DNA of 64,000 bases from Streptomyces sp. NBC_01478 (GTDB lineage Bacteria > Actinomycetota > Actinomycetes > Streptomycetales > Streptomycetaceae): NCBI RefSeq assembly GCF_036227225.1, contig NZ_CP109444.1:3081501-3145500 (forward strand), in the 5' to 3' direction. Made by a program: the position numbers and the translations under genes. Positions 41,229 through 49,903 of this stretch are shown in pieces. Numbering within the stretch: position 1 is the first letter of the stretch; every line of letters begins with the position of its first letter. Below the pieces are notes generated by a model. It saw nothing but the letters and a program-made list of their open reading frames with translations. It did no database searches and was not told the DNA's origin.

Positions 41229-41735
41229 ATGAGCCGCCGCCCCCTGCTGTTCCTCGACGTCGACGGGCCCCTCAATCCGTACGCGGCGCAGCCGGAGCGC
41301 CGCCCCGAGGGCTATACGACGATCAGGGCCGCCGTGCGACCGGGCCGCCCGCTCCGGGTCTGGCTGAACCCCGCGCACGGCCCGGCGCTCCTCGGCCTCG
41401 ACTACGACCTGTGCTGGGCGACCACCTGGATGGCCGCCGCGAACCGCTGGATCGCCCCGGTCGTAGGCCTGCCCGAGCTGCCGTACGTCGACTTCGGCGA
41501 CCGTCTGTTCGCCGAGCGGCCCGACGGGGTCCACTGGAAGACGGAGGCGATCGTGGCGTACGCCGAGGGCCGCCCGTTCGCCTGGGTGGACGACGAACAG
41601 GGCGCGGCGGACGGTGACTTCGTGAGCGTCCACCATCCCGGACCGGCCCTGCTGCACCACGTGAATCCCCGACTCGGGCTGCGGGAGGGGGACTTCGCGG
41701 TGCTGGCGGGGTTCGCGGCGGCCGTACGGACGTGA
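41229..41735 (+). CDS. HAD-like hydrolase-domain protein
   Basis: A 168-residue protein with the HAD start LLFLDVDGPLNPYA, then LGLDYDLCWATTWM and a late FAWVDDEQ with the acidic pair. It matches small HAD-like proteins common in Streptomyces. The second half of the catalytic set is partly degenerate, so activity is uncertain. A terminator hairpin follows directly. Confidence 0.75.
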   Translation: MSRRPLLFLDVDGPLNPYAAQPERRPEGYTTIRAAVRPGRPLRVWLNPAHGPALLGLDYDLCWATTWMAAANRWIAPVVGLPELPYVDFGDRLFAERPDGVHWKTEAIVAYAEGRPFAWVDDEQGAADGDFVSVHHPGPALLHHVNPRLGLREGDFAVLAGFAAAVRT

Positions 41736-41736
41736 G

Positions 41737-41769
41737 TGAGCGCCCTCCCGGCAGGCGGAAGGGCGCTCA
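41737..41769. terminator. Hairpin between the HAD and dapD genes
   Basis: TGAGCGCCCT (41737-41746) and AGGGCGCTCA (41760-41769) form a perfect 10-bp stem with a 13-nt loop between convergent genes. It can act in both directions. Confidence 0.7.
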
Positions 41770-41787
41770 AGTCACTTCACGGCACTG

Positions 41788-42777
41788 CTAGTTGTGGCTG
41801 TGCAGGATCTCGTTCAAGCCGCCCCAGACCGCGTTGTTCGGGCGGGCCTCGACCGTGCCGGTGACCGAGTTGCGGCGGAAGAGGATGTTGGAGGCGCCGG
41901 AGAGTTCGCGGGCCTTGACGATCTGGCCGTCGGGCATGGTGACGCGGGTGCCGGCGGTGACGTAGAGGCCGGCCTCGACGACGCACTCGTCGCCGAGCGC
42001 GATGCCGACGCCCGCCTCGGCGCCGACCAGGCAGCGCTCGCCGATGGTGATGCGGACGTTGCCGCCACCCGACAGCGTGCCCATCGTGGACGCGCCGCCG
42101 CCGATGTCCGAGCCGTCGCCGACCACGACGCCGGCGGAGATCCGGCCCTCGACCATGGACGTGCCGAGCGTGCCGGCGTTGAAGTTGACGAAGCCCTCGT
42201 GCATGACCGTCGTGCCCTCGGCGAGGTGCGCGCCCAGGCGGACCCGGTCGGCGTCGGCGATGCGGACGCCCTTGGGGGCCACGTAGTCCGTCATGCGCGG
42301 GAACTTGTCGATGGAGGTGACCTGGAGGTGCAGGCCCTCGGCGCGCGCGTTGAGCCGCACCTTCTCGACGTCGTCGACGGCGACCGGGCCGAGCGAGGTC
42401 CAGGCGACGTTGGCGAGGAAGCCGAACATGCCGTCCAGGCTCTGGCCGTGCGGCTTGACCAGGCGGTGCGAGAGGAGGTGCAGGCGCAGGTAGACGTCGT
42501 GCGCGTCGAGCGGCTTGTCGTCGAGGGAGGCGATGACCGTGCGGACCGCGATCACTTCGACGCCCCGGCGGGCGTCCGGGCCGAGCGCCTTGGCCGCGCC
42601 GGCACCGAGCAGTTCCACGGCACGCTCGGCGGACAGCCGCTCGGTGCCGGCGGGGCCGGGTTCGGCGGACAGTTCGGGCGCGGGGAACCAGGTGTCGAGA
42701 ACGGTCCCGTCGGCGGCGACGGTGGCGAGCCCGGCGGCAACGGCGCCGGTGGTGCGAGGTGCGGTCGTGTCGGTCAT
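41788..42777 (-). CDS. dapD: Tetrahydrodipicolinate N-succinyltransferase (DapD)
   Basis: A 329-residue actinobacterial-type DapD. An N-terminal alpha/beta domain leads to a left-handed beta-helix of hexapeptide repeats ([40 protein letters not shown], ...). It transfers succinyl from succinyl-CoA in the lysine/diaminopimelate pathway. Its mRNA looks leaderless: TAGGTT ends 6 nt before the ATG at 42777 and there is no ribosome site. Confidence 0.92.
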   Translation of the reverse strand: MTDTTAPRTTGAVAAGLATVAADGTVLDTWFPAPELSAEPGPAGTERLSAERAVELLGAGAAKALGPDARRGVEVIAVRTVIASLDDKPLDAHDVYLRLHLLSHRLVKPHGQSLDGMFGFLANVAWTSLGPVAVDDVEKVRLNARAEGLHLQVTSIDKFPRMTDYVAPKGVRIADADRVRLGAHLAEGTTVMHEGFVNFNAGTLGTSMVEGRISAGVVVGDGSDIGGGASTMGTLSGGGNVRITIGERCLVGAEAGVGIALGDECVVEAGLYVTAGTRVTMPDGQIVKARELSGASNILFRRNSVTGTVEARPNNAVWGGLNEILHSHN

Positions 42778-42783
42778 GAGGGA

Positions 42784-42789
42784 AACCTA
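42784..42789 (-). promoter_or_regulatory. -10 element of a leaderless dapD transcript
   Basis: TAGGTT on the minus strand is followed by TCCCTC and the dapD ATG. The 6-nt gap puts the transcription start on the A of ATG. A TTGGTC lies 19 bp upstream as a weak -35. Confidence 0.5.
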
Positions 42790-42924
42790 ACCTGGCGGGG
42801 GCGGCGGGGACCAACTCGTCCGCGGGGCGTCTCAGGGAACGACACGCCCGTACGCCTCTCGGCGGTGTTTCGGGCGGCCCGCACTCCCCTCGTGGTGCGG
42901 GCCGCCCGTGCTCGGAGTGCCGGG

Positions 42925-43920
42925 TCAGCCGCGTTCGCCGGCCTTGTCCACCACCGCCCGCGCGGCGATCGCGTTGCCGCCGACGACCTTGCCGTCCTGG
43001 ACCATCCGCATGCCGACGATCCGGTAGGTCTGCGGGTCGAGCAGCCACTGGTCCGCCATGGACTCACCGGACTTGGGGTTGTCCTCCCTGGCGTAGCTCA
43101 GAGCGATCACCCGGCGCCCCGAGGCGTCCTTCACCAGGTGGTCGGCGACCGTCCCGCCGGGCAGGGTCGCGAGGGCGCGGTAGAGCGAGGCCAGCCCCTT
43201 GGACGGCATCACGTCGGCGGTCAGCAGGACACTGATCTCCGTGTAGTCCGACTCGGCCTGGGGCACCCCCTTGCCGTCGACGATGGCGTTCTTCGCACGG
43301 AGGTACGTGAGGGTCTGCTGCGCGCCGGCGGGCAGCGCGTCCAGCACCCGGTACAGCTCGCGCGGCGAGCGGTCGTCGCCCTCACCCCCGTTCTCCAGGT
43401 GCATCTCGGTGATGGAGAGCTTGGACTTCTGCCCCTTGGGGACAGGATTCTCGGAGGCCATCGCGCTGCCGTCGTACCGGATCCAGCCCGGTTGCTCGAT
43501 CGCCGCCTTGCCCAGCACCTTCACGAGCCCCGGATCGGGCGACTCCGACATCTGCAGGGTGTAGATCCACTGATCGGCCCTCGGTACGGCGGCGTCCGGC
43601 TCCTTCTCGACCAACTCGGCCGCCCGCTCCAGGAGTTGAGCCGCGCTCAGCCCCTTCAGGCGCACGCTCGGCGTGGCCGCGGGCTCCACCTTCCGGCTGC
43701 CGGGGGCGGTCCCGTCCAGCAGCACGGTCACGGTGACGGCCACGGCGGTGACCGCGGCCACGACCGCGACGATCACGAACTCCCGCCGCCGCCACAGCCC
43801 TTGGCGCCGTTCCTTGGTCCGTGCCGCCTCGGTCAGCCGCGTACGCCCCGCCGCGAGCCGTCCGCGGTCGGGGGCCGGTGCTTCGGCGCGCAGTTCGCGC
43901 ACCCGTGTCATCTCGTCCAT
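42925..43920 (-). CDS. CU044_5270-family membrane protein (sigma-factor partner)
   Basis: A 331-residue protein: a charged cytoplasmic head (~45 residues), one membrane helix (FVIVAVVAAVTAVAVTVTVL) and an extracytoplasmic domain. The arrangement directly after an ECF sigma gene is characteristic of the CU044_5270 family in actinobacteria. It starts at the ATG at 43920, 2 bp after the sigma stop. It probably modulates that sigma factor, which is itself disrupted here. Confidence 0.75.
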   Translation of the reverse strand: MDEMTRVRELRAEAPAPDRGRLAAGRTRLTEAARTKERRQGLWRRREFVIVAVVAAVTAVAVTVTVLLDGTAPGSRKVEPAATPSVRLKGLSAAQLLERAAELVEKEPDAAVPRADQWIYTLQMSESPDPGLVKVLGKAAIEQPGWIRYDGSAMASENPVPKGQKSKLSITEMHLENGGEGDDRSPRELYRVLDALPAGAQQTLTYLRAKNAIVDGKGVPQAESDYTEISVLLTADVMPSKGLASLYRALATLPGGTVADHLVKDASGRRVIALSYAREDNPKSGESMADQWLLDPQTYRIVGMRMVQDGKVVGGNAIAARAVVDKAGERG

Positions 43921-43922
43921 CG

Positions 43923-44563
43923 CTACGCCACCTCCGCCGCGTCGTTCACGAATGCGGGATCGGCGCCCAGTGCCGAACGCACCTTGCGCCGCGCCCGGTT
44001 GAGCCGGGAGCGGACGGTGCCGACCGGGATGTCCAGCGCCTCGGCGACCTCCTGATAGGTGAGGTCGGCCCAGGCGACGAGCAGCAGGACGTTCCGGTCG
44101 CCGGCCGACAGCGCGGCGAGGCCACCGGCGAGCGGGCCCTGCGCGGCGATCCGGCTGTCGGTGTCCTCGACCCAGGAGTCGCCCCAGGACGCGGCGACGG
44201 GGTCATGCCCGGTGCGGGCCAGCGCCTTGAGCGCCCGCACTTCGGTACGGCGCTGCTTGCCGATCAGGTTGCCCGCGATGCCGTACAGCCAGGGGCGCGC
44301 GTTGGCGCGTGTCAGGTCGTAGCGCGAGCGGATGCGGAACGCCGCGAGGAAGGTGTCCGCGATGGGGGTCCCCCCGCGCGAGCGCATTCGAGCGTGGGGG
44401 AGTCGTCGGCCGCGCCGTCCCCCAACCTCCGCGCGGCGAACCGGTGGATGTCCGACGCGTACCGGTCGTAGAGCAGGGCGAACAGCTCCGGCTGCTCCAA
44501 CGACCGGGCGACGACCTCCGCGTCGTCCCCGGCCCGCGCCGCCTCCGGCGGTGGTCCACTCAC
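43923..44563 (-). pseudogene. ECF sigma factor split by a 40-bp repeat (frameshift)
   Basis: The N-terminal part from the GTG at 44563 (GGGGGAG upstream) reads into sigma region 2 (LFALLYDRYASDIHRFAARR LGDG, given in two pieces), then into repeat-derived residues. The rest, IADTFLAAFRIRSRYDLT to region 4 (LTYQEVAEALDIPVGTVRSR), lies in another frame. Removing 38 nt (44364-44401) restores one continuous frame exactly at ADD/IADTF. The repeat also holds a -1 slippery heptamer G-GGG-GGA (44375-44369) that would join the two frames. It is therefore inactive unless frameshifted. Confidence 0.75.
44361..44400. repeat. 40-bp palindromic repeat, copy in the sigma gene
   Basis: The unit starts GATGGGGGTCCCCCCGC and ends GTGGGGG on the plus strand. 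It has an internal hairpin GGGGG-T-CCCCC and a distal GGGGG that can pair with the C-run. A second 40-bp copy is in sufD at 51380-51419. The type resembles the GC-rich palindromic repeats scattered through Streptomyces genomes. Confidence 0.75.
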
Positions 44564-44718
44564 AGAACTCCCCCGATTCGTCTCTGCCGATCGCCGTGCT
44601 GTCGACTGCTGTTACCCGGTGGGGGCCAAAGAGTTCACGGGGGTCGGAGAGTTCATGGGGCCGGAGAGGTCACGGGGGCATCAAGTCCACGCGAGCACGA
44701 GGGGCAGGGGCAAGCGCC

Positions 44719-45270
44719 TCAGCTCTCCGCCGGCCGCGGGATCACCCGCCCCAGCACCTCGCGCGCGAACTCCTCGTCGTAGGCCGTGTCCGTCAGCAGC
44801 ACCTGAAGACAGATCCCGTCCATCAGCGCGACCAGCGCCCGCGCGGTCAACGGGTCGGTGCGCCGGGCGAGTTGCTCGGCCAGATCCCGGGCCCACTCGT
44901 CGGCGACGGGGCGCAGCGCGGGGCGGCGCAGGGCGGCCAGGTACAGCTCGTACTCCAACTCGACGCCGGTGCGGTCGCCCGCGAGCCACTCCCCCATCCA
45001 CCCGGCGAGTTCCCCGGCCAGGTCGGTACGCGGGTCCTCCAGGCCGCCCCGCGCGGCGATCACCTTGGCGAAGCCCTCGTTGGCCTGGCGCAGTGCGGCG
45101 ACCATCAGTTCGTCGAGGGTCGTGAAGTGGTACGTCGTCGAGCCGAGCGGCACATCGGCCTCGGCGGCGACGGAGCGGTGGCTGAGGCCGGCGATGCCCT
45201 TCGCCCCGACCACCCGGATCGCCGCGTCGATGATCCGCTGCCGCCGCTCGGGGTCGTAGCGCCGGGCCAT
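44719..45270 (-). CDS. TetR-family regulator of the SMR exporter
   Basis: A 183-residue protein: RQRIIDAAIRVVGAKGIAGL and HRSVAAEADVPLGSTTYHF form the helix-turn-helix, followed by a TetR_C-like domain. It starts at the ATG at 45270, overlapping the SMR stop by 1 bp (TGATG), so both are one operon autoregulated through the site at 45589-45606. Confidence 0.87.
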   Translation of the reverse strand: MARRYDPERRQRIIDAAIRVVGAKGIAGLSHRSVAAEADVPLGSTTYHFTTLDELMVAALRQANEGFAKVIAARGGLEDPRTDLAGELAGWMGEWLAGDRTGVELEYELYLAALRRPALRPVADEWARDLAEQLARRTDPLTARALVALMDGICLQVLLTDTAYDEEFAREVLGRVIPRPAES

Positions 45271-45590
45271 CAGTGCGCGCCGCCGAGGTTGAGGACCACG
45301 ACCCCGACGATGATCAGCGCGATGCCGGCGGCCTTCGCGAGGGTCATCCCCTCGCCCAGGAACACCGTCCCGATGCCCACGACGGCGGCGGTGCCGAGGC
45401 CGGCCCAGATCGCATAGGCCGTACCCACCGACATGGACTTCAGCGTCTGCGCGAGCAGCGCGAAGGAGAGCACGTATCCGAGGACCGTGAAAACCGAGGG
45501 CCACAGCCGGCTGAAGCCGTGGCTGAACTTCATGGCGGTGGTGCCGCCCACCTCCGCGGCGATCGCCGTGAGGAGCATCAGGAATCCCAT
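45270..45590 (-). CDS. Small multidrug resistance (SMR) exporter
   Basis: A 106-residue four-helix membrane protein. FLMLLTAIAAEVGGTTAMKF holds the conserved membrane Glu, AYAIWAGLGTA the signature of helix 3, and GIALIIVGVVVLNL the last helix. It works as a dual-topology dimer exchanging cations or guanidinium-like compounds for protons. The ATG at 45590 is preferred. Confidence 0.87.
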   Translation of the reverse strand: MGFLMLLTAIAAEVGGTTAMKFSHGFSRLWPSVFTVLGYVLSFALLAQTLKSMSVGTAYAIWAGLGTAAVVGIGTVFLGEGMTLAKAAGIALIIVGVVVLNLGGAH

Positions 45591-45606
45591 GTGTACGAGT
45601 GTACAT
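45589..45606. promoter_or_regulatory. Operator-like site over the SMR start
   Basis: ATGTGTAC-GA-GTGTACAT is an 18-bp imperfect palindrome covering the SMR start codon region, a usual place for the TetR partner to bind. Confidence 0.4.
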
Positions 45607-45738
45607 AACGAAATCTCATAGAAACCGCTCACTGAAACGGCTGCTCACACCCCTCTCGCTCCACTACTGTTTCACCGTTCACACACCTGGCTCTCACGGT
45701 CACGGCCGTCGCCATGGGCTCCGCTGGAGGAACAGCGC

Positions 45739-46620
45739 ATGCCAGACAGTTCACCCCCGCCTTCCCTCAACTCCCCCTGGGAGAACGGCTGGACCCCCGA
45801 CAACTCCCGGCCCCCCGGAACCCGCCGGCTCTGGCTGGCCGGGGCGCTCGCCCTGACCACCGTCCTCACCTGTGTCGCGGCAATCGCCGTGATGGACAAG
45901 TCATCTGACGACGTATCACGGACGAAGCGCGCCGACCCGACGACACCCGTCGGCGCGGACGGCCCCGGCCTGCTCTCCTACGCCTCACCGTCGAAGCAGG
46001 GCACGCCCACGGCCGACGGGCACACGCCCGCCTCCGCGAAGGCGTCCGGCGCATCGGCCGGGGCGGCCACGGCGGGAGACAGCGCCACGCCTTCCGCGAA
46101 AGCGCCGTCCCCCTCCAAGTCGACTTCATCTCACGGGAGTTCGGCAGGGGGTTCCACCGGAGGTTCGTCGGGAGGTTCGTCCGGCTCGTCGAGTTCCTCG
46201 GCCAACCAGAAGTCGGTCCGCTCCGTCAACTACCCGGACCGCTACTGGCAGGTGAGCGGCGACTTCGTCAAGCTCAACCCGGTCAGCTCCACCGCGGCCC
46301 GCCGCGCCGCCACCTTCACCGTGGTCAAGGGCCTTGCGAACAGCTCCTGTTACTCCTTCGCGACGGCCGACGGCGGCTACCTCCGCCACCGCGACTTCAT
46401 CCTCCGCGCGGAACGCAACGACGGCACCCCTCTCTTCAAGAAGGACGCCACGTTCTGCCCCCGCACATCGTCCTACTCGGGCGCGGTGATGCTGGAGTCG
46501 GTCAACTACCCGGGCCGCTACCTCCGCCACCAGAACTTCCAGCTCAAGCTGGACCGCTACCAGAACAGCAGCCTGTTCCGGTCGGACTCGGCGTTCCGGC
46601 TGGTGGCCGGGCTCAGTTAG
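45739..46620 (+). CDS. AbfB-domain (CBM42-like) membrane-anchored protein
   Basis: A 293-residue protein: a short cytoplasmic head, one membrane helix (LWLAGALALTTVLTCVAAIA, about residues 31-50), a long Ser/Gly/Ala/Pro linker (~60-155), then an AbfB beta-trefoil-like domain with the repeated SVNYPDRYWQ / SVNYPGRYLRHQNFQL signatures. The domain binds arabinofuranose side chains. The ATG at 45739 has GGAGG upstream. Its stop abuts the convergent VOC gene with no gap. Confidence 0.8.
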   Translation: MPDSSPPPSLNSPWENGWTPDNSRPPGTRRLWLAGALALTTVLTCVAAIAVMDKSSDDVSRTKRADPTTPVGADGPGLLSYASPSKQGTPTADGHTPASAKASGASAGAATAGDSATPSAKAPSPSKSTSSHGSSAGGSTGGSSGGSSGSSSSSANQKSVRSVNYPDRYWQVSGDFVKLNPVSSTAARRAATFTVVKGLANSSCYSFATADGGYLRHRDFILRAERNDGTPLFKKDATFCPRTSSYSGAVMLESVNYPGRYLRHQNFQLKLDRYQNSSLFRSDSAFRLVAGLS

Positions 46621-47004
46621 TCAGACACGGGTATCTCGAAAGGCGATCAGCGAGGCCTTGGGCCGGAGGACGCAGAACTCGTTGCCTTCGGGGTCGGCGA
46701 GCACCACCCAGCCCACGGTCTTGTCCTGCCCGACATCGACCCGCCGCGCACCCAGCGCGAGGATCCGCTCGACCTCGGCGTCCTGGTCGTCGGGGGCGAG
46801 GTCGAAGTGCAGCCGGTTCTTGGTTCCCTTCGGCTCGCTCACCGGCATGAAGCAGATGCCGGTGTCCGCGAACTCGTCGGGTCCGATGACCACTTCACGC
46901 GGCTTCTCGGAGAGCACCCGCCAGTCCAGCACCCCGCACCAGAAACGGGCGAGCCCCGGAAGGTCGTGGGTGTCGATGACGATGTGATGCAAAGAAACGG
47001 CCAT
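46621..47004 (-). CDS. VOC-family (glyoxalase-like) protein
   Basis: A 127-residue single-domain VOC protein: HHIVIDTHDLPGLARFW at the start and GWVVLADPEGNEFCVLRP at the end, with His and Glu metal-ligand positions present. The start codon at 47004 lies inside the suf terminator hairpin (46994-47026), and only a GGGG at 1-2 nt precedes it, so translation may be weak or leaderless. Confidence 0.75.
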   Translation of the reverse strand: MAVSLHHIVIDTHDLPGLARFWCGVLDWRVLSEKPREVVIGPDEFADTGICFMPVSEPKGTKNRLHFDLAPDDQDAEVERILALGARRVDVGQDKTVGWVVLADPEGNEFCVLRPKASLIAFRDTRV

Positions 47005-47026
47005 ACCCCGAAGGTATGGCCGTTTC
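46994..47026 (-). terminator. suf-operon terminator overlapping the VOC start codon
   Basis: On the minus strand GAAACGGCCATACC pairs over all 14 positions with GGTATGGCCGTTTC around TTCGG, a UUCG-type loop, followed by TTTG. It lies 23 bp after the sufT-like stop. The right arm contains the ATG of the VOC gene. Confidence 0.65.
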
Positions 47027-47048
47027 CGGTGTGTCGGACAGCTCGGAC

Positions 47049-47387
47049 TCAGACGTTGAACCCCAGCGCCCGAAGCTGATCGCGGCCGTCGTCCGTGATC
47101 TTGTCCGGGCCCCACGGCGGCATCCACACCCAGTTGATGCGGAGTTCGTTGACGAGGCCGTCCGTCGCGGACTTGGCCTGGTCCTCGATGACGTCCGTCA
47201 GCGGGCAGGCCGCCGAGGTCAGCGTCATGTCGATGGTCGCGATGTTCGCGTCGTCGATGTGCACGCCGTAGATGAGGCCGAGGTTGACGACGTCGATACC
47301 CAGTTCGGGGTCGACCACGTCGAGCAGGGCCTCGCGGACCTCCTCCTCGGAGGCGGGCTTGATCTCCATCGTCTCGGTGTCGCTCAT
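47049..47387 (-). CDS. sufT: SufT/DUF59 iron-sulfur assembly factor
   Basis: A 112-residue MIP18/DUF59 protein: VREALLDVVDPELGIDVVNL and the Cys-containing LTSAACPLTDVIEDQ are the family blocks. It assists Fe-S maturation. It ends the suf operon and overlaps sufU by 4 bp (ATGA at 47387). Confidence 0.87.
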   Translation of the reverse strand: MSDTETMEIKPASEEEVREALLDVVDPELGIDVVNLGLIYGVHIDDANIATIDMTLTSAACPLTDVIEDQAKSATDGLVNELRINWVWMPPWGPDKITDDGRDQLRALGFNV

Positions 47388-47857
47388 GCCGTCTTCCTTT
47401 CCGCGTCGGCGTCGGCTCCGCCCAGGGCCTGGGCCGTCGCGTCCTTCCATGCCATCCAACTGAGGAGGGCGCACTTGACCCGTGCCGGGTACTTGGAGAC
47501 ACCGGCGAACGCGATCGCGTCCTCCAGCACCTCCTCCATCGCGTCGTCGGGCTCGGTCCGGCCCTTGGACTGCATCAGCTCCAGGAAGGTCTCCTGGATC
47601 TTCTGCGCCTCGGACAGCTCCTTGCCGACGAGGAGGTCGTTCAGTACGGAGGCCGATGCCTGGCTGATCGAGCAGCCCTGGCCCTCGTAGGAGATGTCCG
47701 TGATCTGCTCACCGTCGTACTTCACGCGCAGCGTGATCTCGTCGCCGCACGTCGGGTTGACGTGGTGCACCTCGGCGTCGCCATCCCGCAAGCCCCGCCC
47801 GTGCGGGTGCTTGTAGTGGTCCAGGATGACTTCCTGGTACATCGAATCCAGCTTCAC
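47384..47857 (-). CDS. sufU: SufU sulfur-transfer protein
   Basis: A 157-residue SufU with zinc-ligand cysteines in NPTCGDEI, GQGCSISQAS and RVKCALLSW. It receives persulfide from SufS. It starts at the GTG at 47857, 18 bp after sufS. Confidence 0.92.
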   Translation of the reverse strand: MKLDSMYQEVILDHYKHPHGRGLRDGDAEVHHVNPTCGDEITLRVKYDGEQITDISYEGQGCSISQASASVLNDLLVGKELSEAQKIQETFLELMQSKGRTEPDDAMEEVLEDAIAFAGVSKYPARVKCALLSWMAWKDATAQALGGADADAERKTA

Positions 47858-47875
47858 GGTCTCAGTTCACGTCCC

Positions 47876-49132
47876 TCAGCCGAAGAAGTTCCGTACGTGC
47901 TCCAAGCCGTCGACCAGTGCGTCGATCTCGGCCGGCGTGGAGTACAGATAGAACGACGCTCGCGTGGTCGCAGGAATTCCGTAGCGCAGGCAGACGGGCC
48001 GCGCGCAGTGGTGGCCGACCCGGACCGCGATGCCTTCCTCGTCCAGCACCTGGCCCACGTCGTGCGGGTGGATGTCGCCCAGCGTGAAGGAGATCGCCGC
48101 GCCCCGGTCCTCGGCCGTGGTGGGGCCGATGATCTTCAGGTCGGGGACGTCCAGCAGGCGCTTCACCGCGTACTCGGTCAGCGCGTGCTCATGGGCGAGG
48201 ATCTTGTCCATGCCGATGGCCGACAGATAGTCGATCGCCGCGCCCAGTCCGACCGCCTGCGCGACCGGCGGGGTGCCCGCCTCGAACTTGTGCGGCGCCG
48301 GGGCGTACGTCGACGAGTGCATCGACACGGTCTCGATCATCTCGCCGCCGCCGAGGAACGGAGGCAGGTCCTCCAGCAGCTCCTGGCGGCCCCAGAGGAC
48401 GCCGATGCCCGTCGGGCCGCACATCTTGTGGCCGGTGAAGGCCACGAAGTCGGCCTGGAGCGCCTGGACGTCCAGCGGCATGTGCGGCGCGGCCTGCGAG
48501 GCGTCGATCAGGACCAGGGCCCCGACCTCCTGCGCACGGCGCACGATCTTCTCGACCGGGTTGACCGTGCCCAGGATGTTGGACACCAGCACGAAGGAGA
48601 CGATCTTCGTCTTCTCCGTGATGATCTCGTCTATGTTCGACAGGTCCAGCCGGCCGTCGTCGGTGAGGCCGAACCACTTCAGCTTCGCGCCCGTGCGCTG
48701 CGAGAGCAACTGCCACGGCACGATGTTGGAGTGGTGCTCCATCTCCGTGATGACGATCTCGGTCTCGTGGTCCACGCGGTAGGGCTCGTCGGCCCAACCC
48801 AGCATGTTCGCCACGAGGTTGAGCGACTCGGAGGCGTTCTTGGTGAAGATCACCTCGTCGCGGCTGGGCGCGTTGATGAACGTCGCGACCTTGTCGCGCG
48901 CGCCCTCGTACAGCGCCGTGGCCTCCTCGGCGAGCACATGCACACCGCGGTGGACGTTGGCGTTGTAGCGCTCGTAGTACTCGTTCAGGGCGTCCAGCAC
49001 CTGGCGCGGCTTCTGTGAGGTCGCCGCGTTGTCCAGGTACACGAGCTTCTTACCGTCGTGGACCGTGCGGTCCAGGATGGGGAAGTCCTTGCGGAGCGCC
49101 TCGGTGTCGAGGAGGCCCGGCAACTGCGTCAC
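47876..49132 (-). CDS. sufS: Cysteine desulfurase SufS
   Basis: A 418-residue PLP enzyme. The PLP Lys is in FTGHKMCGPTGIG, the substrate Cys in HHCARPVC, and the His stack in TEMEHHSNIVPW. It supplies sulfur from cysteine to SufU and the SufBCD scaffold. The GTG at 49132 overlaps the sufC stop (GTGA). Confidence 0.95.
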   Translation of the reverse strand: MTQLPGLLDTEALRKDFPILDRTVHDGKKLVYLDNAATSQKPRQVLDALNEYYERYNANVHRGVHVLAEEATALYEGARDKVATFINAPSRDEVIFTKNASESLNLVANMLGWADEPYRVDHETEIVITEMEHHSNIVPWQLLSQRTGAKLKWFGLTDDGRLDLSNIDEIITEKTKIVSFVLVSNILGTVNPVEKIVRRAQEVGALVLIDASQAAPHMPLDVQALQADFVAFTGHKMCGPTGIGVLWGRQELLEDLPPFLGGGEMIETVSMHSSTYAPAPHKFEAGTPPVAQAVGLGAAIDYLSAIGMDKILAHEHALTEYAVKRLLDVPDLKIIGPTTAEDRGAAISFTLGDIHPHDVGQVLDEEGIAVRVGHHCARPVCLRYGIPATTRASFYLYSTPAEIDALVDGLEHVRNFFG

Positions 49133-49896
49133 GCGGATACGCCACCCTTCACGGTGTAGGCCTCGTAGCCCTCGTTCTCCAGCTTGTCGGCGAGCTCGGC
49201 GCCGCCGGACTCGACGATCTTGCCGCCGGAGAAGACGTGTACGAAGTCGGGCTTGATGTAGCGCAGGATGCGCGTGTAGTGCGTGATCAGCAGGGTGCCG
49301 ACCTCGCCGCTCTCGCGGACGCGGTTGACGCCCTCGGAGACGACGCGCAGGGCGTCGACGTCCAGGCCGGAGTCGGTCTCGTCGAGGATCGCGATCTTCG
49401 GCTTGAGCAGCTCCAGTTGAAGGATCTCGTGGCGCTTCTTCTCACCGCCGGAGAAGCCCTCGTTGACGTTGCGCTCGGCGAAGGCCGGGTCCATGGAGAG
49501 GCGCTCCATGGTCTCCTTGACCTCCTTCACCCACGTACGCAGCTTCGGCGCCTCACCGCGGATCGCGGTGGCGGACGTACGAAGGAAGTTGGAGACGGAG
49601 ACGCCGGGGACCTCGACCGGGTACTGCATCGCGAGGAACAGGCCGGCGCGGGCGCGCTCGTCGACGGACATCTCCAGGACGTCCTCGCCGTCGAGGGTGA
49701 CGGTGCCGCCGGTGATCGTGTACTTGGGGTGACCCGCGAGCGAGTAGGCGAGGGTCGACTTGCCGGAGCCGTTCGGGCCCATGATGGCGTGGGTCTCGCC
49801 CTGCTTCACGGTGAGGTCGACGCCCTTGAGGATCTCCTTCGTGGCGTTGTCGGCCTCGACGGTGACGTGCAGGTCGTGGATTTCAAGCGTTGCCAT
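49129..49896 (-). CDS. sufC: SufC ATPase
   Basis: A 255-residue ABC-type ATPase: Walker A GPNGSGKST, signature FSGGEKKR and Walker B KIAILDETDSGLD. It drives SufB-SufD conformational change in Fe-S assembly. It starts at the ATG at 49896 with GAGGAA upstream, 7 bp after the Rieske gene. Confidence 0.95.
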   Translation of the reverse strand: MATLEIHDLHVTVEADNATKEILKGVDLTVKQGETHAIMGPNGSGKSTLAYSLAGHPKYTITGGTVTLDGEDVLEMSVDERARAGLFLAMQYPVEVPGVSVSNFLRTSATAIRGEAPKLRTWVKEVKETMERLSMDPAFAERNVNEGFSGGEKKRHEILQLELLKPKIAILDETDSGLDVDALRVVSEGVNRVRESGEVGTLLITHYTRILRYIKPDFVHVFSGGKIVESGGAELADKLENEGYEAYTVKGGVSA

Positions 49897-49903
49897 GGGT
49901 TCC

